DNA from: Alphaproteobacteria bacterium MarineAlpha3_Bin7
Lineage (GTDB): Bacteria; Pseudomonadota; Alphaproteobacteria; Rhodospirillales; UBA2165
Assembly (NCBI GenBank): GCA_002937995.1
Contig: PTLG01000009.1
Span: forward strand, 1 to 33,914
Reading direction: 5' to 3'
Length of the DNA: 33,914 bases
Shown here one piece after another: positions 8,747-18,188 of this stretch; position 1 is the first letter of the stretch; every line of letters begins with the position of its first letter. The notes below the pieces were generated by a model. The model saw only the letters and a list, made by a program, of their open reading frames with translations, made no database searches and had not been told where the DNA came from. The translations under genes were made by a program, and so were the position numbers.

Positions 8747-10285
8747 ATGCACACTCCGAGTGTTAGTAAACAGAATTCCGATGAAAAACCAGAAACCATT
8801 GTCCATGCATTGATCCACGCAACAAAAGCTAATCCGAAAAAAATTGCTGTTTATTGTGGGAACAAATTCGAAACTTATGAAGAGGTAAATAAGAAAGCCA
8901 CCGGTGTTGCTGCCTCACTAAAAGATCTGGATATTTGCCGGGGTGACCGTGTCGCTGTAATCCTACCCCCGTCTTCAGCTATTTTTTCTTTATTTTTTGG
9001 AGTAATGGCATGTGGGGCCCAATTAACATTGATTAACCCTCGGTTGCCAAAAGCTGAGCTAGAAATACTAGTTGAAATTAGCAAGCCTTCATTAATCATA
9101 TGTGATACAAACCTGACGAATCTTCTCACAGACTTTTCTAAAAAAATGGAAACTAAACTCATATCCTGCAAGGAAGATCTAATACAAGTCAATGAGGACA
9201 AATTAGATTCTTTAGAGATTCCATCTGCTAATGATATAGCTTTAATACTTTTTACCGGAGGTACAACCGGATCTCCAAAGGGGGTTCCTCACACGCATAA
9301 ACAAGTTATAAGTGCGATAACAGCAATTGAAGATAGATGGACATCGAGGAATGGTCAGGAGATATTTTTAAATATTCCACCATTATTTCATATTGTTGGT
9401 TTGTTTCATGGATGCTTTCAACCAGTTCTCTCTAATTCGACATCGGTCCTACTAGAGAGCTTTGACCCGTCTATAGTATTTAAGCTTTTTGAAGAATTGA
9501 AAGTTACCATTTGTGTTGCTGGCGCACCCTCTTCTTATATAGCTATGCTTAATCATCCTGAATTTTCAAAAATAGATTTCAATAATCTACGTTTTTTTTG
9601 TGGGGGTGGAGCACCCTTGGCTAGCGAGACGCTAAAGGAGTGGGAGGATATAACTGGCGTACCTGTGCTGGAAGGTTATGGAATGACTGAAGGCGCCCCA
9701 ACTTGTAATAATCCATTGAACGGAACGCGAAAACTTCTCTCGGTTGGAAAGCCAGTTTTAGGAATAGAGTTAGAAATTGTGGATATCGAAACAGGGAAAA
9801 AATTAATGCCACCTAAAGAACCAGGTGAAATAAGGGTAAGGGGTAGTCATATTACCGCGGGTTATCTCGATAATATTGAAGAGACAAATAATACATTTCG
9901 CAACGGATGGCTGTATACTGGCGATATAGCCTACGTTGATGAAGAAAATTACGTTTTCATCATTGATAGGGTAAAGGAGATGGCAATTATCAGCGGATTT
10001 AATGTTTTTCCAAGAGAGATTGATGAAGCGTTGATGACCCATCCTGAAATAAGTGAGGCTGCAACTATCGCTCTTCCTCATAAATCAAAGGGTGAAATAA
10101 TAAAATCCTTCTTAAAATTAGTGAGTAGTTCAGAGATAACTGAAAATGAAATCAAGGATTACTGTCGGGAAAGATTGATAAGTTATAAAATACCTTCGGA
10201 GATAGAGTTTTGCGCCAACCTCCCAAAAACGCCTATAGGGAAAATAGATAAAAAGTTGTTGAAGAAAAATTCAATTAATAAATAA
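8747..10285 (+). CDS. AMP-forming acyl/aryl-CoA ligase (ANL superfamily)
   Basis: Activates a carboxylic acid to its CoA thioester via an acyl-adenylate. At 512 residues it has the family's normal length. The phosphate-binding motif FTGGTTGSPKG lies near 169-179, followed by the GYGMTEGAP motif, YTGDIAYVDEENYVFIIDR and the C-terminal catalytic lysine motif PKTPIGKIDKK. It resembles 4-coumarate and medium/long-chain CoA ligases, but the acid is not predictable. It starts 112 bases from, and divergent to, the reductive dehalogenase, so a shared regulatory region and a linked role in activating an aromatic acid are plausible. The ribosome site is weak (GTAGAG). No motif is missing. Confidence 0.92.
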   Translation: MHTPSVSKQNSDEKPETIVHALIHATKANPKKIAVYCGNKFETYEEVNKKATGVAASLKDLDICRGDRVAVILPPSSAIFSLFFGVMACGAQLTLINPRLPKAELEILVEISKPSLIICDTNLTNLLTDFSKKMETKLISCKEDLIQVNEDKLDSLEIPSANDIALILFTGGTTGSPKGVPHTHKQVISAITAIEDRWTSRNGQEIFLNIPPLFHIVGLFHGCFQPVLSNSTSVLLESFDPSIVFKLFEELKVTICVAGAPSSYIAMLNHPEFSKIDFNNLRFFCGGGAPLASETLKEWEDITGVPVLEGYGMTEGAPTCNNPLNGTRKLLSVGKPVLGIELEIVDIETGKKLMPPKEPGEIRVRGSHITAGYLDNIEETNNTFRNGWLYTGDIAYVDEENYVFIIDRVKEMAIISGFNVFPREIDEALMTHPEISEAATIALPHKSKGEIIKSFLKLVSSSEITENEIKDYCRERLISYKIPSEIEFCANLPKTPIGKIDKKLLKKNSINK

Positions 10286-10367
10286 TAATAACTACAAACC
10301 AGTTACTGGACATTGCTACAAGTATCATTGCTAGTAAATAAATTTCGAGTTTGTTGGAGGATAAAAC

Positions 10368-11192
10368 ATGGGACTAGAATATCCACTAATAGATGTAAAT
10401 AATATTTCCGAATCTGAAAATAGGCTAGGCGCTGAACTCAAACTTGCCATTTCGGAGGACGAGGGTAGTAGCACGATAGCACATCACATGACCCTTAAAC
10501 CTGGACTTGAAACTCTTCATCATCAGAGCGACAACTGCACAGAAATCTTGGTATGTATATCTGGAAAAGGAAAGGTGACAATAGGGAGTAAAGATATAGA
10601 TATACGTACTGGGCATAGTATTCATCTTCCTGTCAAAACTCCTTTTAAATTAAAAAATGAAACTGATAGCCCTGTCGAGTTTGTTGGCTTCTGCATTAAT
10701 GCTGGTTCGCTAGAAAATCTTGCTTTCTCTGAAGCCAGAGAAATATCAGATTCAGTTTTATCAGATGAGTTGGTTATCCACTGGGATAATGTTAATCCAG
10801 AAAATATGAAAAAAAATGATGGTTGGCATATTAACGACTTTAGACTTCCCTTTGGTAATCATACTAACAGCTCTACTACACTATTTAGAGCACTATTTTT
10901 TCCTGGAGCAGTGCACAAAAAACACTCTCATCAGAACTGTGAGGAAATTTACTATATAATTAGTGGACATGGGCTTGCCGGTGCTGGGCCTGATAGAGTA
11001 GAAGTAACAGCAGGTCAGTTTCATTACATACCGGCAGGCGTAGAGCATTGGCTTTATAATCTAAGTGAAACTGATCCCATACATGTCGTTGGAGTCTATA
11101 TTAACGCAGGTAGTGTGGAAGAGACCGGTTATATTTATCATGGAGATGTGACACCCAAAGATATTAAGTCCCGAACAATTTTAGATGATTAG
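10368..11192 (+). CDS. Two-domain cupin (bicupin) protein
   Basis: Two cupin barrels lie in tandem in 274 residues. The first (about 35-115) has LHHQSDNCTEI with His51/His52 and Glu59, but lacks the usual last His. The second (about 170-250) has HKKHSHQNCEEIYY with His186, His188 and Glu192, then IPAGVEHW with His227, a complete metal site. Each barrel ends in a similar strand containing INAGS, which supports internal duplication. Bicupins include dioxygenases, isomerases and decarboxylases, so the reaction is unknown; the second barrel is the likely active one. A GGAGG ribosome site precedes the ATG. The next gene, a Gfo/Idh/MocA dehydrogenase, begins 11 bases downstream, so the two are probably cotranscribed and may act on one sugar-like or hydroxy-acid substrate. 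Confidence 0.8.
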   Translation: MGLEYPLIDVNNISESENRLGAELKLAISEDEGSSTIAHHMTLKPGLETLHHQSDNCTEILVCISGKGKVTIGSKDIDIRTGHSIHLPVKTPFKLKNETDSPVEFVGFCINAGSLENLAFSEAREISDSVLSDELVIHWDNVNPENMKKNDGWHINDFRLPFGNHTNSSTTLFRALFFPGAVHKKHSHQNCEEIYYIISGHGLAGAGPDRVEVTAGQFHYIPAGVEHWLYNLSETDPIHVVGVYINAGSVEETGYIYHGDVTPKDIKSRTILDD

Positions 11193-11203
11193 GATATCAC
11201 AAT

Positions 11204-12205
11204 ATGTTAAATGCAGCTGTTATAGGACTTGGTTGGTGGGGAAAACATATCATTTCCTGCTTAGAGGATAGTGACCGTATAAATATTTCCATGGCGATGG
11301 ATATAAGCTCAAATGAGGGCAAAAATTTTGCCAGTCAATCGGGCCTTAAATTTACTGATAACTTTGATGAAGTATTGAAAAGTAAGGATATCGATGCCGT
11401 AATTATCGTAACGCCTCATAGTCTTCATGAAGAACAAGTGATCAAAGCTGCCGACGCAGGAAAACAAATTTTTTGCGAAAAACCCTTCTCGCTGACTTCT
11501 GAGTCTGCAAAGAGAATGTTATCTGCCTGCCAAGAGCATAATTTAGTTGTTGGAATAGGCCATGAAAGACGGTTCGAATATGGATTAATCGAAATGAAGA
11601 AAATGGTTGATGAAGGGGAAATAGGTAAATTGCTTCATATGGAATTTAATGCCTCCTATAATTTATTTGCCGGAAGCCCGGCATCGGGGTGGAGACAAGA
11701 TCCTAAACAGGCTCCCGCGGGTACTATGACAGCACTTGGTATTCACCAAACCGACTACATACAGACAATAGGAGGGCCAATTAAATCTGTTTATGCCAGA
11801 ATGGCCCATAGGTCAGATAACTACCCTACAGAAGATATTATTGCTATCCAGTTCGTTTTTGAAAGCGGTATGCTTGGGTCCTTTTGCTCCTTAGCTACGA
11901 CACCCTTTTATACTCGCATGAGTGTGTTCGGTGATAAGGGCTGGGCAGAACTTCGCGATTTGGACAATGTAGACAAGCCAACACCGACACTTCTAACTTG
12001 GAGAGGAATAGATGAGGAAGTCCATACCCGAACCTATAAAAAACGAAACAGAGAAACAGTAATTGCTAACTTTCATGAATGGGCGGACGCCGTTATGAAA
12101 AAAGGTACTTATCGATTTAGCCAAGAACAAATCCTTCACAACGTACAAATACTTGATGCAATAGTTAGATCAGCAGCGAGCAAGGAAGTGATCGAAATAG
12201 TTTAA
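11204..12205 (+). CDS. Gfo/Idh/MocA family NAD(P)-dependent oxidoreductase
   Basis: The N-terminal Rossmann fold has AVIGLGWWGKH (residues 5-15) and the family's signature EKP at 92-94 in FCEKPFSL. The C-terminal alpha/beta domain begins near residue 125 and contains GIHQTDYIQTIGGP, whose His-Asp pair is typical of the catalytic region. The length (333 residues) is normal. Members oxidise or reduce sugars, inositols, pseudo-sugars and some aromatic diols such as dihydrodiols and phthalate intermediates. It follows the bicupin closely and is convergent with the CoA ligase ending at 12225. Substrate is unknown; either a polyol or a cis-diol is conceivable. Confidence 0.88.
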   Translation: MLNAAVIGLGWWGKHIISCLEDSDRINISMAMDISSNEGKNFASQSGLKFTDNFDEVLKSKDIDAVIIVTPHSLHEEQVIKAADAGKQIFCEKPFSLTSESAKRMLSACQEHNLVVGIGHERRFEYGLIEMKKMVDEGEIGKLLHMEFNASYNLFAGSPASGWRQDPKQAPAGTMTALGIHQTDYIQTIGGPIKSVYARMAHRSDNYPTEDIIAIQFVFESGMLGSFCSLATTPFYTRMSVFGDKGWAELRDLDNVDKPTPTLLTWRGIDEEVHTRTYKKRNRETVIANFHEWADAVMKKGTYRFSQEQILHNVQILDAIVRSAASKEVIEIV

Positions 12206-12224
12206 AACAGTGTACTCTAATAAG

Positions 12225-13868
12225 CTAAAATTTTTCCGCCTCTTTTCGCAATAAAAATTTCTGTATTTTCCCCGTAGATGTTTTTGGAAGAGGACCAAAT
12301 ACAACATTCTTTGGGCATTTAAAGTGAGCCATATTATTTCTGCAATAATCAATTATTTCATCCTCTGTAATAGTTGCAGCTCCCTCCCTAAGCTCTACGA
12401 ATGCACAGGGCGTCTCCCCCCACTTTTCATCTGATTTTGCGACCACGGCCGCACCAATTATCTGTGGGTGGCTATACAAAGTGTTTTCTATCTCAATTGA
12501 AGAAATATTTTCCCCCCCAGAGATAATTATATCTTTAGATCTATCTTTTAACTCGATATACCCATTAGGATGCATAACACCAAGATCGCCACTATGAAAA
12601 TAACCTCCGGTAAATGCCTCCTCTGTTGCCTCGTTATTTTTTAAATAACCCTTCATGACGTTATTTCCTCGCATCATAACCTCACCCATGGTTAAGCCAT
12701 CTGAAGGAACTGGCTCCATAGTTTCTGGATTTCGCACACTGAGAGACTCGAGTACTGGATACTCGACCCCCTGCCTTGCCTTTAGTACAGCCTGCTCTTC
12801 AATACTTTGCTCACTCCACTCATCTCTCCAAGCACATACCGTCGAAGGGCCATAAGTCTCAGTAAGACCATATGTATGTGTAATATTAAATCCGCTACTT
12901 TCCATACCCTGAATAATGGATGCAGGAGGTGGCGCTCCTGCTGTCATTATTTTTACTATATGGGAAAAACTATTCTTCTCGTCGTCAGGGGCATTTAGAA
13001 TCATACCTAATACAATTGGTGCGCCACACATGTGATCTACGCGATAGAGGTCAATAGCCTCATAAATTTCTTTGGCATTAATATTGCGCAGACAGATATT
13101 TGTTCCCCCCATTGCCGCAATTACCCAGGGAAAACACCAGCCGTTGCAATGAAACATAGGCAATGTCCACAGGTAAATAGGGCTTTGAGACATATTCCAA
13201 GAGAGAATGTCTCCAATGGCATTCATGTATGCACCTCTATGGTGGTAAACGACACCCTTTGGATTCCCAGTAGTTCCCGATGTATAATTCAAAGATATCG
13301 CATTCCACTCATCTGAAGGCATAGCCCAGTTATAGTCTGACGCTCCAGTGTCAATAAATGCCTCATAATCATATTTCCCCAATAAATCTCCCGGAGGAGC
13401 CAATACATCATCTACGTCAATTACGGTAGGTTTTACACTGGCAATATTGAGAGCATCTTTTATTGTCTTCGAGAACTCTCTGTCTGTAAAAAGTACCTTC
13501 GCCTCGCCATGGTCTAAAATATAAGCAATAGTTTTGGCATCTAAACGAATATTTAGTGCATTCAGAACCGCACCAGACATGGGAACACCAAAATGAGCTT
13601 CATATAATTCTGGCGTATTTGAACCCATGAATGCAACTGTATCACCTTCACCTATCCCAATTTTGTTGAGCGCTGAAGCCAGCTTCTTAGACCGATTATA
13701 TGTCTCTAGCCATGTATACTCTCTGTCACCATGGATAACGGCCGTCTTGTCCCCGTAAACTTTTGCTGCTCTGGAGATAAAACTTAGCGGAGTGAGCGGA
13801 GAGTAATTTGCCTTCTGTTTTTCAAGACTCTCCTCATAAATATTATTTTTATCACTTTTCTTATTCAT
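12225..13868 (-). CDS. Acyl-CoA ligase, DmdB / short-medium-chain type
   Basis: An AMP-forming ligase of 547 residues with YTSGTTGNPKGVVYHH at 195-210, MFHCNGWCFPW, HTYGLTETYGP, HSGDLGVMHPNGYIELKDR and PKTSTGKIQKF at the C-terminus. The HCNGW and TETYGP variants are typical of the branch that includes 3-methylmercaptopropionyl-CoA ligase (DmdB) and related short/medium-chain acyl-CoA synthetases. Specific dimethylsulfoniopropionate use is not claimed, as no other dmd gene is present. A GGGAG ribosome site precedes ATG 13868. The thiolase gene ends 27 bases upstream, so ligase and thiolase probably form one unit for beta-oxidation-type degradation of an acid. Confidence 0.9.
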   Translation of the reverse strand: MNKKSDKNNIYEESLEKQKANYSPLTPLSFISRAAKVYGDKTAVIHGDREYTWLETYNRSKKLASALNKIGIGEGDTVAFMGSNTPELYEAHFGVPMSGAVLNALNIRLDAKTIAYILDHGEAKVLFTDREFSKTIKDALNIASVKPTVIDVDDVLAPPGDLLGKYDYEAFIDTGASDYNWAMPSDEWNAISLNYTSGTTGNPKGVVYHHRGAYMNAIGDILSWNMSQSPIYLWTLPMFHCNGWCFPWVIAAMGGTNICLRNINAKEIYEAIDLYRVDHMCGAPIVLGMILNAPDDEKNSFSHIVKIMTAGAPPPASIIQGMESSGFNITHTYGLTETYGPSTVCAWRDEWSEQSIEEQAVLKARQGVEYPVLESLSVRNPETMEPVPSDGLTMGEVMMRGNNVMKGYLKNNEATEEAFTGGYFHSGDLGVMHPNGYIELKDRSKDIIISGGENISSIEIENTLYSHPQIIGAAVVAKSDEKWGETPCAFVELREGAATITEDEIIDYCRNNMAHFKCPKNVVFGPLPKTSTGKIQKFLLRKEAEKF

Positions 13869-13895
13869 TAACGGCTCCCTACCTAAATCTCTTAA

Positions 13896-15077
13896 CTAAA
13901 GTACCTCAAACAAACCGGCAGCGCCCATGCCCCCACCCACACACATAGTAACAACAACATATTTGGATCCACGTCTCTTTCCTTCGATGAGGATATGACC
14001 GGAAAGCCTATTTCCTGTCATGCCATAAGGATGCCCGACAGAAATTGAGCCTCCATTTACATTATATTTTTGAGGATCTATTCCTAACTGGTCCCGACAG
14101 TAAAGAGCCTGCACCGCAAATGCTTCATTGAGCTCCCAAAGGTCAATATCATCGACAGTTAGCCCATTTCTCTCCAATAGCCGAGGTACAGCAAACACCG
14201 GGCCAATTCCCATCTCATCTGGCTCACAACCATGGACGGCCAAACCCCTGAAAATGCCGATGGGTTCTAGTCCTTTTTGTTCCGCCAACTTGCCATCCAT
14301 CAACACGCAGGCTGCCGCTCCATCTGATAGCTGACTTGCATTACCGGGCGTAATAGAACCTTTTTCCACCACAGCTGATAAACCTGCTAACCCCTTCATA
14401 TCAGTATCTGCCCTATTACACTCATCTTTTTCCAATAACACTGTTTTATCGCTAAATTCTCCAGAGGACTTATCTTTTACTTTCATCACAGACTCTAGGG
14501 GTACTATTTCGTCGTCAAACTTTCCGTCACGTTGCGCCTCTGCAGTTCTCTCTTGGGATGTAAGGGCGTACTCATCCTGTGCTTCCCTACTAATATTATA
14601 CCTGTCTGCAACTGTCTCGGCTGTATCAAGCATGACCATATAGATTTCTGGCTTAGCCTTTCTTACTGTTTGTTCTTCCAACTCGTCCGGTTCCTGATGA
14701 TTAGTTGGCAGCATACTTATTGACTCCACACCCGCTGCGACAACAACTGGTACTTTATCCATGACTATTCTCTGGGCGGCAATTGCTATGGTTTGTAGCC
14801 CGGAAGAACAAAATCGGTTTACCGTAGCTGCTGCTGCTGTGACGGGTATCCCTGCTCCTATCGAAGCATGTCTGGCAATATTCTGTCCTTGCGCTCCTTC
14901 AGGAAAACCACACCCCATCCAGACATCTTCTATCTCTGCTGGGTCAACCTTAGCTCGATCCACCGCGTGTTTAATGGCATGACTGGCGAGGGTTACTGGC
15001 GAAGTATTATTAAAGGCACCCCTATACGCTTTACCTATTGGGGTACGGGCGGTTGATACTATAACAGCTTCCGGCAT
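13896..15077 (-). CDS. Acetyl-CoA acyltransferase (thiolase)
   Basis: Degradative thiolases cleave 3-oxoacyl-CoA with CoA. The nucleophile is Cys90 in NRFCSSGLQ, and the general bases His349 in VGHPYGMTG and Cys379 in [10 protein letters not shown] are all present in a 393-residue chain of normal length. I start at ATG 15077, which has GGAGGAA at ideal distance; the TTG at 15092 overlaps that ribosome site and is not a credible start. The gene lies between an EamA transporter and a DmdB-like ligase on the same strand, which suggests final thiolysis of a CoA-activated acid. Acetyl- versus 3-oxoadipyl-type specificity cannot be decided. Confidence 0.94.
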   Translation of the reverse strand: MPEAVIVSTARTPIGKAYRGAFNNTSPVTLASHAIKHAVDRAKVDPAEIEDVWMGCGFPEGAQGQNIARHASIGAGIPVTAAAATVNRFCSSGLQTIAIAAQRIVMDKVPVVVAAGVESISMLPTNHQEPDELEEQTVRKAKPEIYMVMLDTAETVADRYNISREAQDEYALTSQERTAEAQRDGKFDDEIVPLESVMKVKDKSSGEFSDKTVLLEKDECNRADTDMKGLAGLSAVVEKGSITPGNASQLSDGAAACVLMDGKLAEQKGLEPIGIFRGLAVHGCEPDEMGIGPVFAVPRLLERNGLTVDDIDLWELNEAFAVQALYCRDQLGIDPQKYNVNGGSISVGHPYGMTGNRLSGHILIEGKRRGSKYVVVTMCVGGGMGAAGLFEVL

Positions 15078-15107
15078 GGTTTGTTCCTCCAAATGACCAA
15101 TTTTATA

Positions 15108-15998
15108 TTATTGTCCTGGGCGTTTTAATTCAACCTGATCTTTAGAGGCAAAGGAAACCGCAAGAATCACTAGTGCTGCACCCATAAGCTCAATTGGTGA
15201 GAGAAATTGATCCAATATGATCATCCCAAAAAAAACACTCGAAACTGGTTCTAAATTCATGAACAAGGATGTCTTTATGGCTCCTATCTTTGACAACCCA
15301 ATAAACATTCCAATTATAGAAAATGCGTAAAACAAACCAGATAAAATAAAAGCAACAACCCCTATATTATCGCTTGGAAGAGGGAATTCTCCGACAACAA
15401 TATCAAGTAATAGGAAACAAACTGAAGCTGAAGAGGTCGTATAAATACTTATAGACTTGGCATCTTGGCCTTTTAAAATTGAATTAGTTATAAGTAATAC
15501 GAAGGTAATTCCAACTGCTGCCGTTAATGCTAAGCAAAAACCAATCAGGTTTAAACTAGAACCTCCTCCTAAGGTAATAGATAGACCAAAAAATGCTACA
15601 ATGATACAGACCCATAACTTTAGAGTCATTTTTTCCTGTCCTAAAATCCAGGCACCAAGGCTCGTAAAGACGGGATACAGATAAAATATAAGTACCGCCA
15701 ACGCTACAGGAATATGTTCTATTGAAGCCATTAATCCGTATGAATAGGTAGCGAGTAAAACTCCGACAAGAATGGAAACTAGAGCAATTTTGGGGGGCAA
15801 CAATATGGAGGAATTAGAAATCTTTTGAATGACTAGAACTGCGATGGCAGCCAAAATGGTTCTGTATGTTAAAACTGACAGCGGTGATGCCCCGTAGTCG
15901 TAAGATAGCTTACCCAAGGTTGAATTTGCCGCAAAGCTTATTGCAACTATAATAATTAGAATAGTACCTGAGATTTGATTTGAAGAGACAGACGACAC
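15108..15998 (-). CDS. EamA-family drug/metabolite transporter
   Basis: A very hydrophobic 296-residue protein with about ten predicted membrane helices in two EamA repeats: the first from about 10 to 140, the second from about 150 to 285, with the family's LxxxEPVxSxxxGxxxLxExxxxxxxxG-like pattern in SLFMNLEPVSSVFFGMI. DMT exporters of this kind expel amino acids or metabolites. The start is GTG at 15998 with an AGAGGG ribosome site close upstream. The gene ends 30 bases before the thiolase start, so it may be first in an EamA-thiolase-ligase transcript. It is divergent from the carboxymuconolactone-decarboxylase gene across 158 bases. Substrate is unknown. Confidence 0.9.
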   Translation of the reverse strand: MSSVSSNQISGTILIIIVAISFAANSTLGKLSYDYGASPLSVLTYRTILAAIAVLVIQKISNSSILLPPKIALVSILVGVLLATYSYGLMASIEHIPVALAVLIFYLYPVFTSLGAWILGQEKMTLKLWVCIIVAFFGLSITLGGGSSLNLIGFCLALTAAVGITFVLLITNSILKGQDAKSISIYTTSSASVCFLLLDIVVGEFPLPSDNIGVVAFILSGLFYAFSIIGMFIGLSKIGAIKTSLFMNLEPVSSVFFGMIILDQFLSPIELMGAALVILAVSFASKDQVELKRPGQ

Positions 15999-16156
15999 AG
16001 ACCCTCTGATCCCTCTAGTTTTTTAAAAGCAACAGAACTAGATCAATCTTATCTTGGCATTGTTCCCTTCTCAATCTATTTATTTTGTTTTCATATGAGG
16101 ATTTTGCTGGCTACAATTCTGGCTTTATTAAACCTGAACCAAATTAGAGGAATAAA

Positions 16157-16708
16157 ATGACTCGTCTCGAAGAATTAGAATACGAAAAGATGGACCCTGC
16201 TCAGAAAGCTCTTCATGATGAGATATTATCTGGCCCTAGATCTAGAATTGGCGGTCCTATGAATGGCTGGTTTAGAAACCCTGAACTCGGCTCCCTTTTG
16301 CAAAAAGTAGGAGCCTATTGCCGATATCATACAAGTTTAGAATCTAAATTGTCAGAACTCGCAATAATAGTGGTAGCTAGAGCATGGAACCAGACGATTG
16401 AGTGGCACGCACACCAACCTTTGGCATTAAAAGCTGGTTTAAACCCCGAAATAGCCAATTCTATCGAAAATCGTAAATTACCAAATTTTGACGATGAAAG
16501 AGAGGAGGTAGTTTATCAAGTTGCCCATGAAATAACTGAGACTAGGGGCTTAAGTGAAACCACTTATGATCACGCACTAAACATTTTAGGTGAAAAAACG
16601 TTATTCGAGTTAACAGCAATCATTGGCTACTATACCAGTATAGCAATACAGATGAATTGTTTTGACGTGAAAATAAAAGAAGGCGATGAACCTCATTTGA
16701 AAGAATAA
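16157..16708 (+). CDS. Carboxymuconolactone decarboxylase-family protein (no CxxC)
   Basis: A 183-residue all-helical protein with the CMD-family segment SELAIIVVARAWNQTIEWHAHQPLALKAG broken around residues 66-95; Glu82, His84 and His86 sit where the family places its active-site acid and His. The peroxidase CxxC of AhpD is absent, so an alkylhydroperoxidase role is unlikely. A typical AGAGGA ribosome site precedes the ATG. It opens a plus-strand operon with a MaoC hydratase, an extradiol dioxygenase and a TRAP system, so a decarboxylase or lactone-handling step in aromatic catabolism is a fair inference. True 4-carboxymuconolactone decarboxylases are usually shorter (about 130 residues), so the exact reaction is open. 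Confidence 0.85.
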   Translation: MTRLEELEYEKMDPAQKALHDEILSGPRSRIGGPMNGWFRNPELGSLLQKVGAYCRYHTSLESKLSELAIIVVARAWNQTIEWHAHQPLALKAGLNPEIANSIENRKLPNFDDEREEVVYQVAHEITETRGLSETTYDHALNILGEKTLFELTAIIGYYTSIAIQMNCFDVKIKEGDEPHLKE

Positions 16709-16711
16709 AAA

Positions 16712-17179
16712 ATGACCAATACCACATATAATGATTTTTATTTTGAAGATCTGGATGGTTATACAGACAGATCCTTTGGTGAATATGAATTAGTAAAAGA
16801 AGAAATTATAGAGTTTGCTAAAAAGTGGGATCCTATGATTTTCCACACTGATGAAGAAGTAGCAAAAACAACTCCTCACGGAGGTTTAATAGCACCAGGT
16901 ACATTCCTTTTGGCTATTCGGATACGGCTTTTACATTCCGGGGGTGTTAATCGTAAGGTCTTGGCTTCAGTTGGGTTTGAAGATGTAAGGTTCTTAAAAC
17001 CAGCTTTTGTAGGCCAAAAATTGACCCTCAATATTACTTTCCAAAACAAGAGAATTTCCAAGTCTAGACCCCAATATGGACTAGCAAAATTTTATATGGA
17101 ATTGGTAAATCAAGATAAGGAGGCGGTCTTGAGTATGATTGATACTATCATGATTGAGAGAGACCCTGACAAATTGTAG
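16712..17179 (+). CDS. MaoC-like hotdog hydratase
   Basis: A 155-residue single-hotdog protein. The hydratase motif is visible: Asp40 and His45 in KWDPMIFHTDEEVAKT, followed by HGGLIAPG, matching the catalytic Asp/His of (R)-specific enoyl-CoA hydratases. Such enzymes hydrate enoyl-CoA or act on related unsaturated acyl groups. It begins three bases after the preceding stop, so translation is coupled, although the ribosome site (GAAAG) is weak. In this operon it may hydrate a ring-cleavage-derived unsaturated intermediate. A thioesterase-like role is possible but less likely given the intact hydratase residues. Confidence 0.87.
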   Translation: MTNTTYNDFYFEDLDGYTDRSFGEYELVKEEIIEFAKKWDPMIFHTDEEVAKTTPHGGLIAPGTFLLAIRIRLLHSGGVNRKVLASVGFEDVRFLKPAFVGQKLTLNITFQNKRISKSRPQYGLAKFYMELVNQDKEAVLSMIDTIMIERDPDKL

Positions 17180-17229
17180 CCACAAAGGAATTATCATTAA
17201 ACCAAATTAATATTATTAGGCTGTAAAAA

Positions 17230-18150
17230 ATGATTAAAGTACTAGACGTAGCTTATGCCCGATTTCAGGCGCCTGATCTAGATTTGATGGAACAATTTTT
17301 AGGCGACTTTGGCTTAACAACGTCAGAAAAAACAGAAAATGCATTGTATATGCGATGTTCTGATGAAAATCACCATACTCATGTAACTGAATTAGGTGAT
17401 GCAAAATTTGTGGGTTTTGCTTTCAATGCAGCATCTTTGGAAGACCTCAATACTATTGCTAAAGTGGAGGGAGCATCAAAAATTGAAGAAATGGACGAAC
17501 CGGGCGGAGGATATCGGGTTTGCATCAATGACCCTGACAACTTTCAAATTGAAGTTGTTTATGGAATAAAAACCTTGCCTAACCTAACTAAACAAAATGT
17601 ATTCGGTGCAAATTTTGGGGATCAAAGAAAACGCGAAGGTGAATTTGTACGTCTAAAAGCTGGGCCGTCACAATGCAAGCGCCTTGGCCATATTGTAATA
17701 AATGTAACCGACTTTGAAAAAACCAACAAATTTTATAAATCCAACTTCGGGCTGATAAGTTCTGATGAATGCGTTGACGAAAATGGAAAAACTTGCCTCG
17801 CGTTTAATAGGGTCGATCAGGGGAAAAAATTTGTCGATCATCATTGCCTTTTAACTGTACCAACTGATACGGCAGGCCTCGGCCACATAGCTTTTGAGGT
17901 ACATGATGTAAACAATATTTTTTTAGGTCATGAATATTTAAAAAACAAAAAATATAAACACTCCTGGGGTATTGGCAGACATGTTCTTGGTTCACAAATA
18001 TTTGACTATTGGTTCGATCCCTATGGATTTCGCGTAGAACACTGGACAGATGGAGATCTTCTTAATATTGATACACCTGTTGGAATCACGTCTATAGCAG
18101 AAGCTCTGGAAGTACAATGGGGCGTAGACAGCAAAGATAGAAAGACCTAA
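17230..18150 (+). CDS. Type I extradiol ring-cleavage dioxygenase (VOC fold, BphC/catechol 2,3-dioxygenase-like)
   Basis: Two-domain vicinal-oxygen-chelate protein of 306 residues, the usual size. The C-terminal domain has the full iron site: His154 (RLGHIVINV), His219 (GLGHIAFEV) and Glu270 (GFRVEHWTDGD). The second-sphere residues His205, His251 and Tyr260 match the catalytic positions of BphC-type enzymes, so it should be active. The N-terminal domain (about 1-115) is the non-metal copy. It would cleave a catecholic ring meta to the hydroxyls, using Fe(II) and O2. Its neighbours are a MaoC hydratase and CMD-like protein upstream and a TRAP transporter downstream; no classical meta-pathway partner (XylF, XylE-type hydrolase, 4-oxalocrotonate enzymes) is in the operon. 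The substrate is unknown. Confidence 0.92.
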   Translation: MIKVLDVAYARFQAPDLDLMEQFLGDFGLTTSEKTENALYMRCSDENHHTHVTELGDAKFVGFAFNAASLEDLNTIAKVEGASKIEEMDEPGGGYRVCINDPDNFQIEVVYGIKTLPNLTKQNVFGANFGDQRKREGEFVRLKAGPSQCKRLGHIVINVTDFEKTNKFYKSNFGLISSDECVDENGKTCLAFNRVDQGKKFVDHHCLLTVPTDTAGLGHIAFEVHDVNNIFLGHEYLKNKKYKHSWGIGRHVLGSQIFDYWFDPYGFRVEHWTDGDLLNIDTPVGITSIAEALEVQWGVDSKDRKT

Positions 18151-18188
18151 AACCATTTATTAAATTTGTATACAGGGAAATCAATTCT

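Noticed and set aside
10299-10309. Palindrome CCAGTTACTGG before the bicupin gene
   Set aside because: Short, single, and expected by chance in a sequence this long; no second copy seen.
12225-13868. Dimethylsulfoniopropionate demethylation pathway gene (dmdB)
   Set aside because: Only the ligase resembles DmdB; dmdA, dmdC and dmdD are absent, so pathway assignment is not supported.
15078-15092. TTG start for the thiolase
   Set aside because: The TTG overlaps the GGAGGA ribosome site of the ATG at 15077, which begins at the family's conserved N-terminus.
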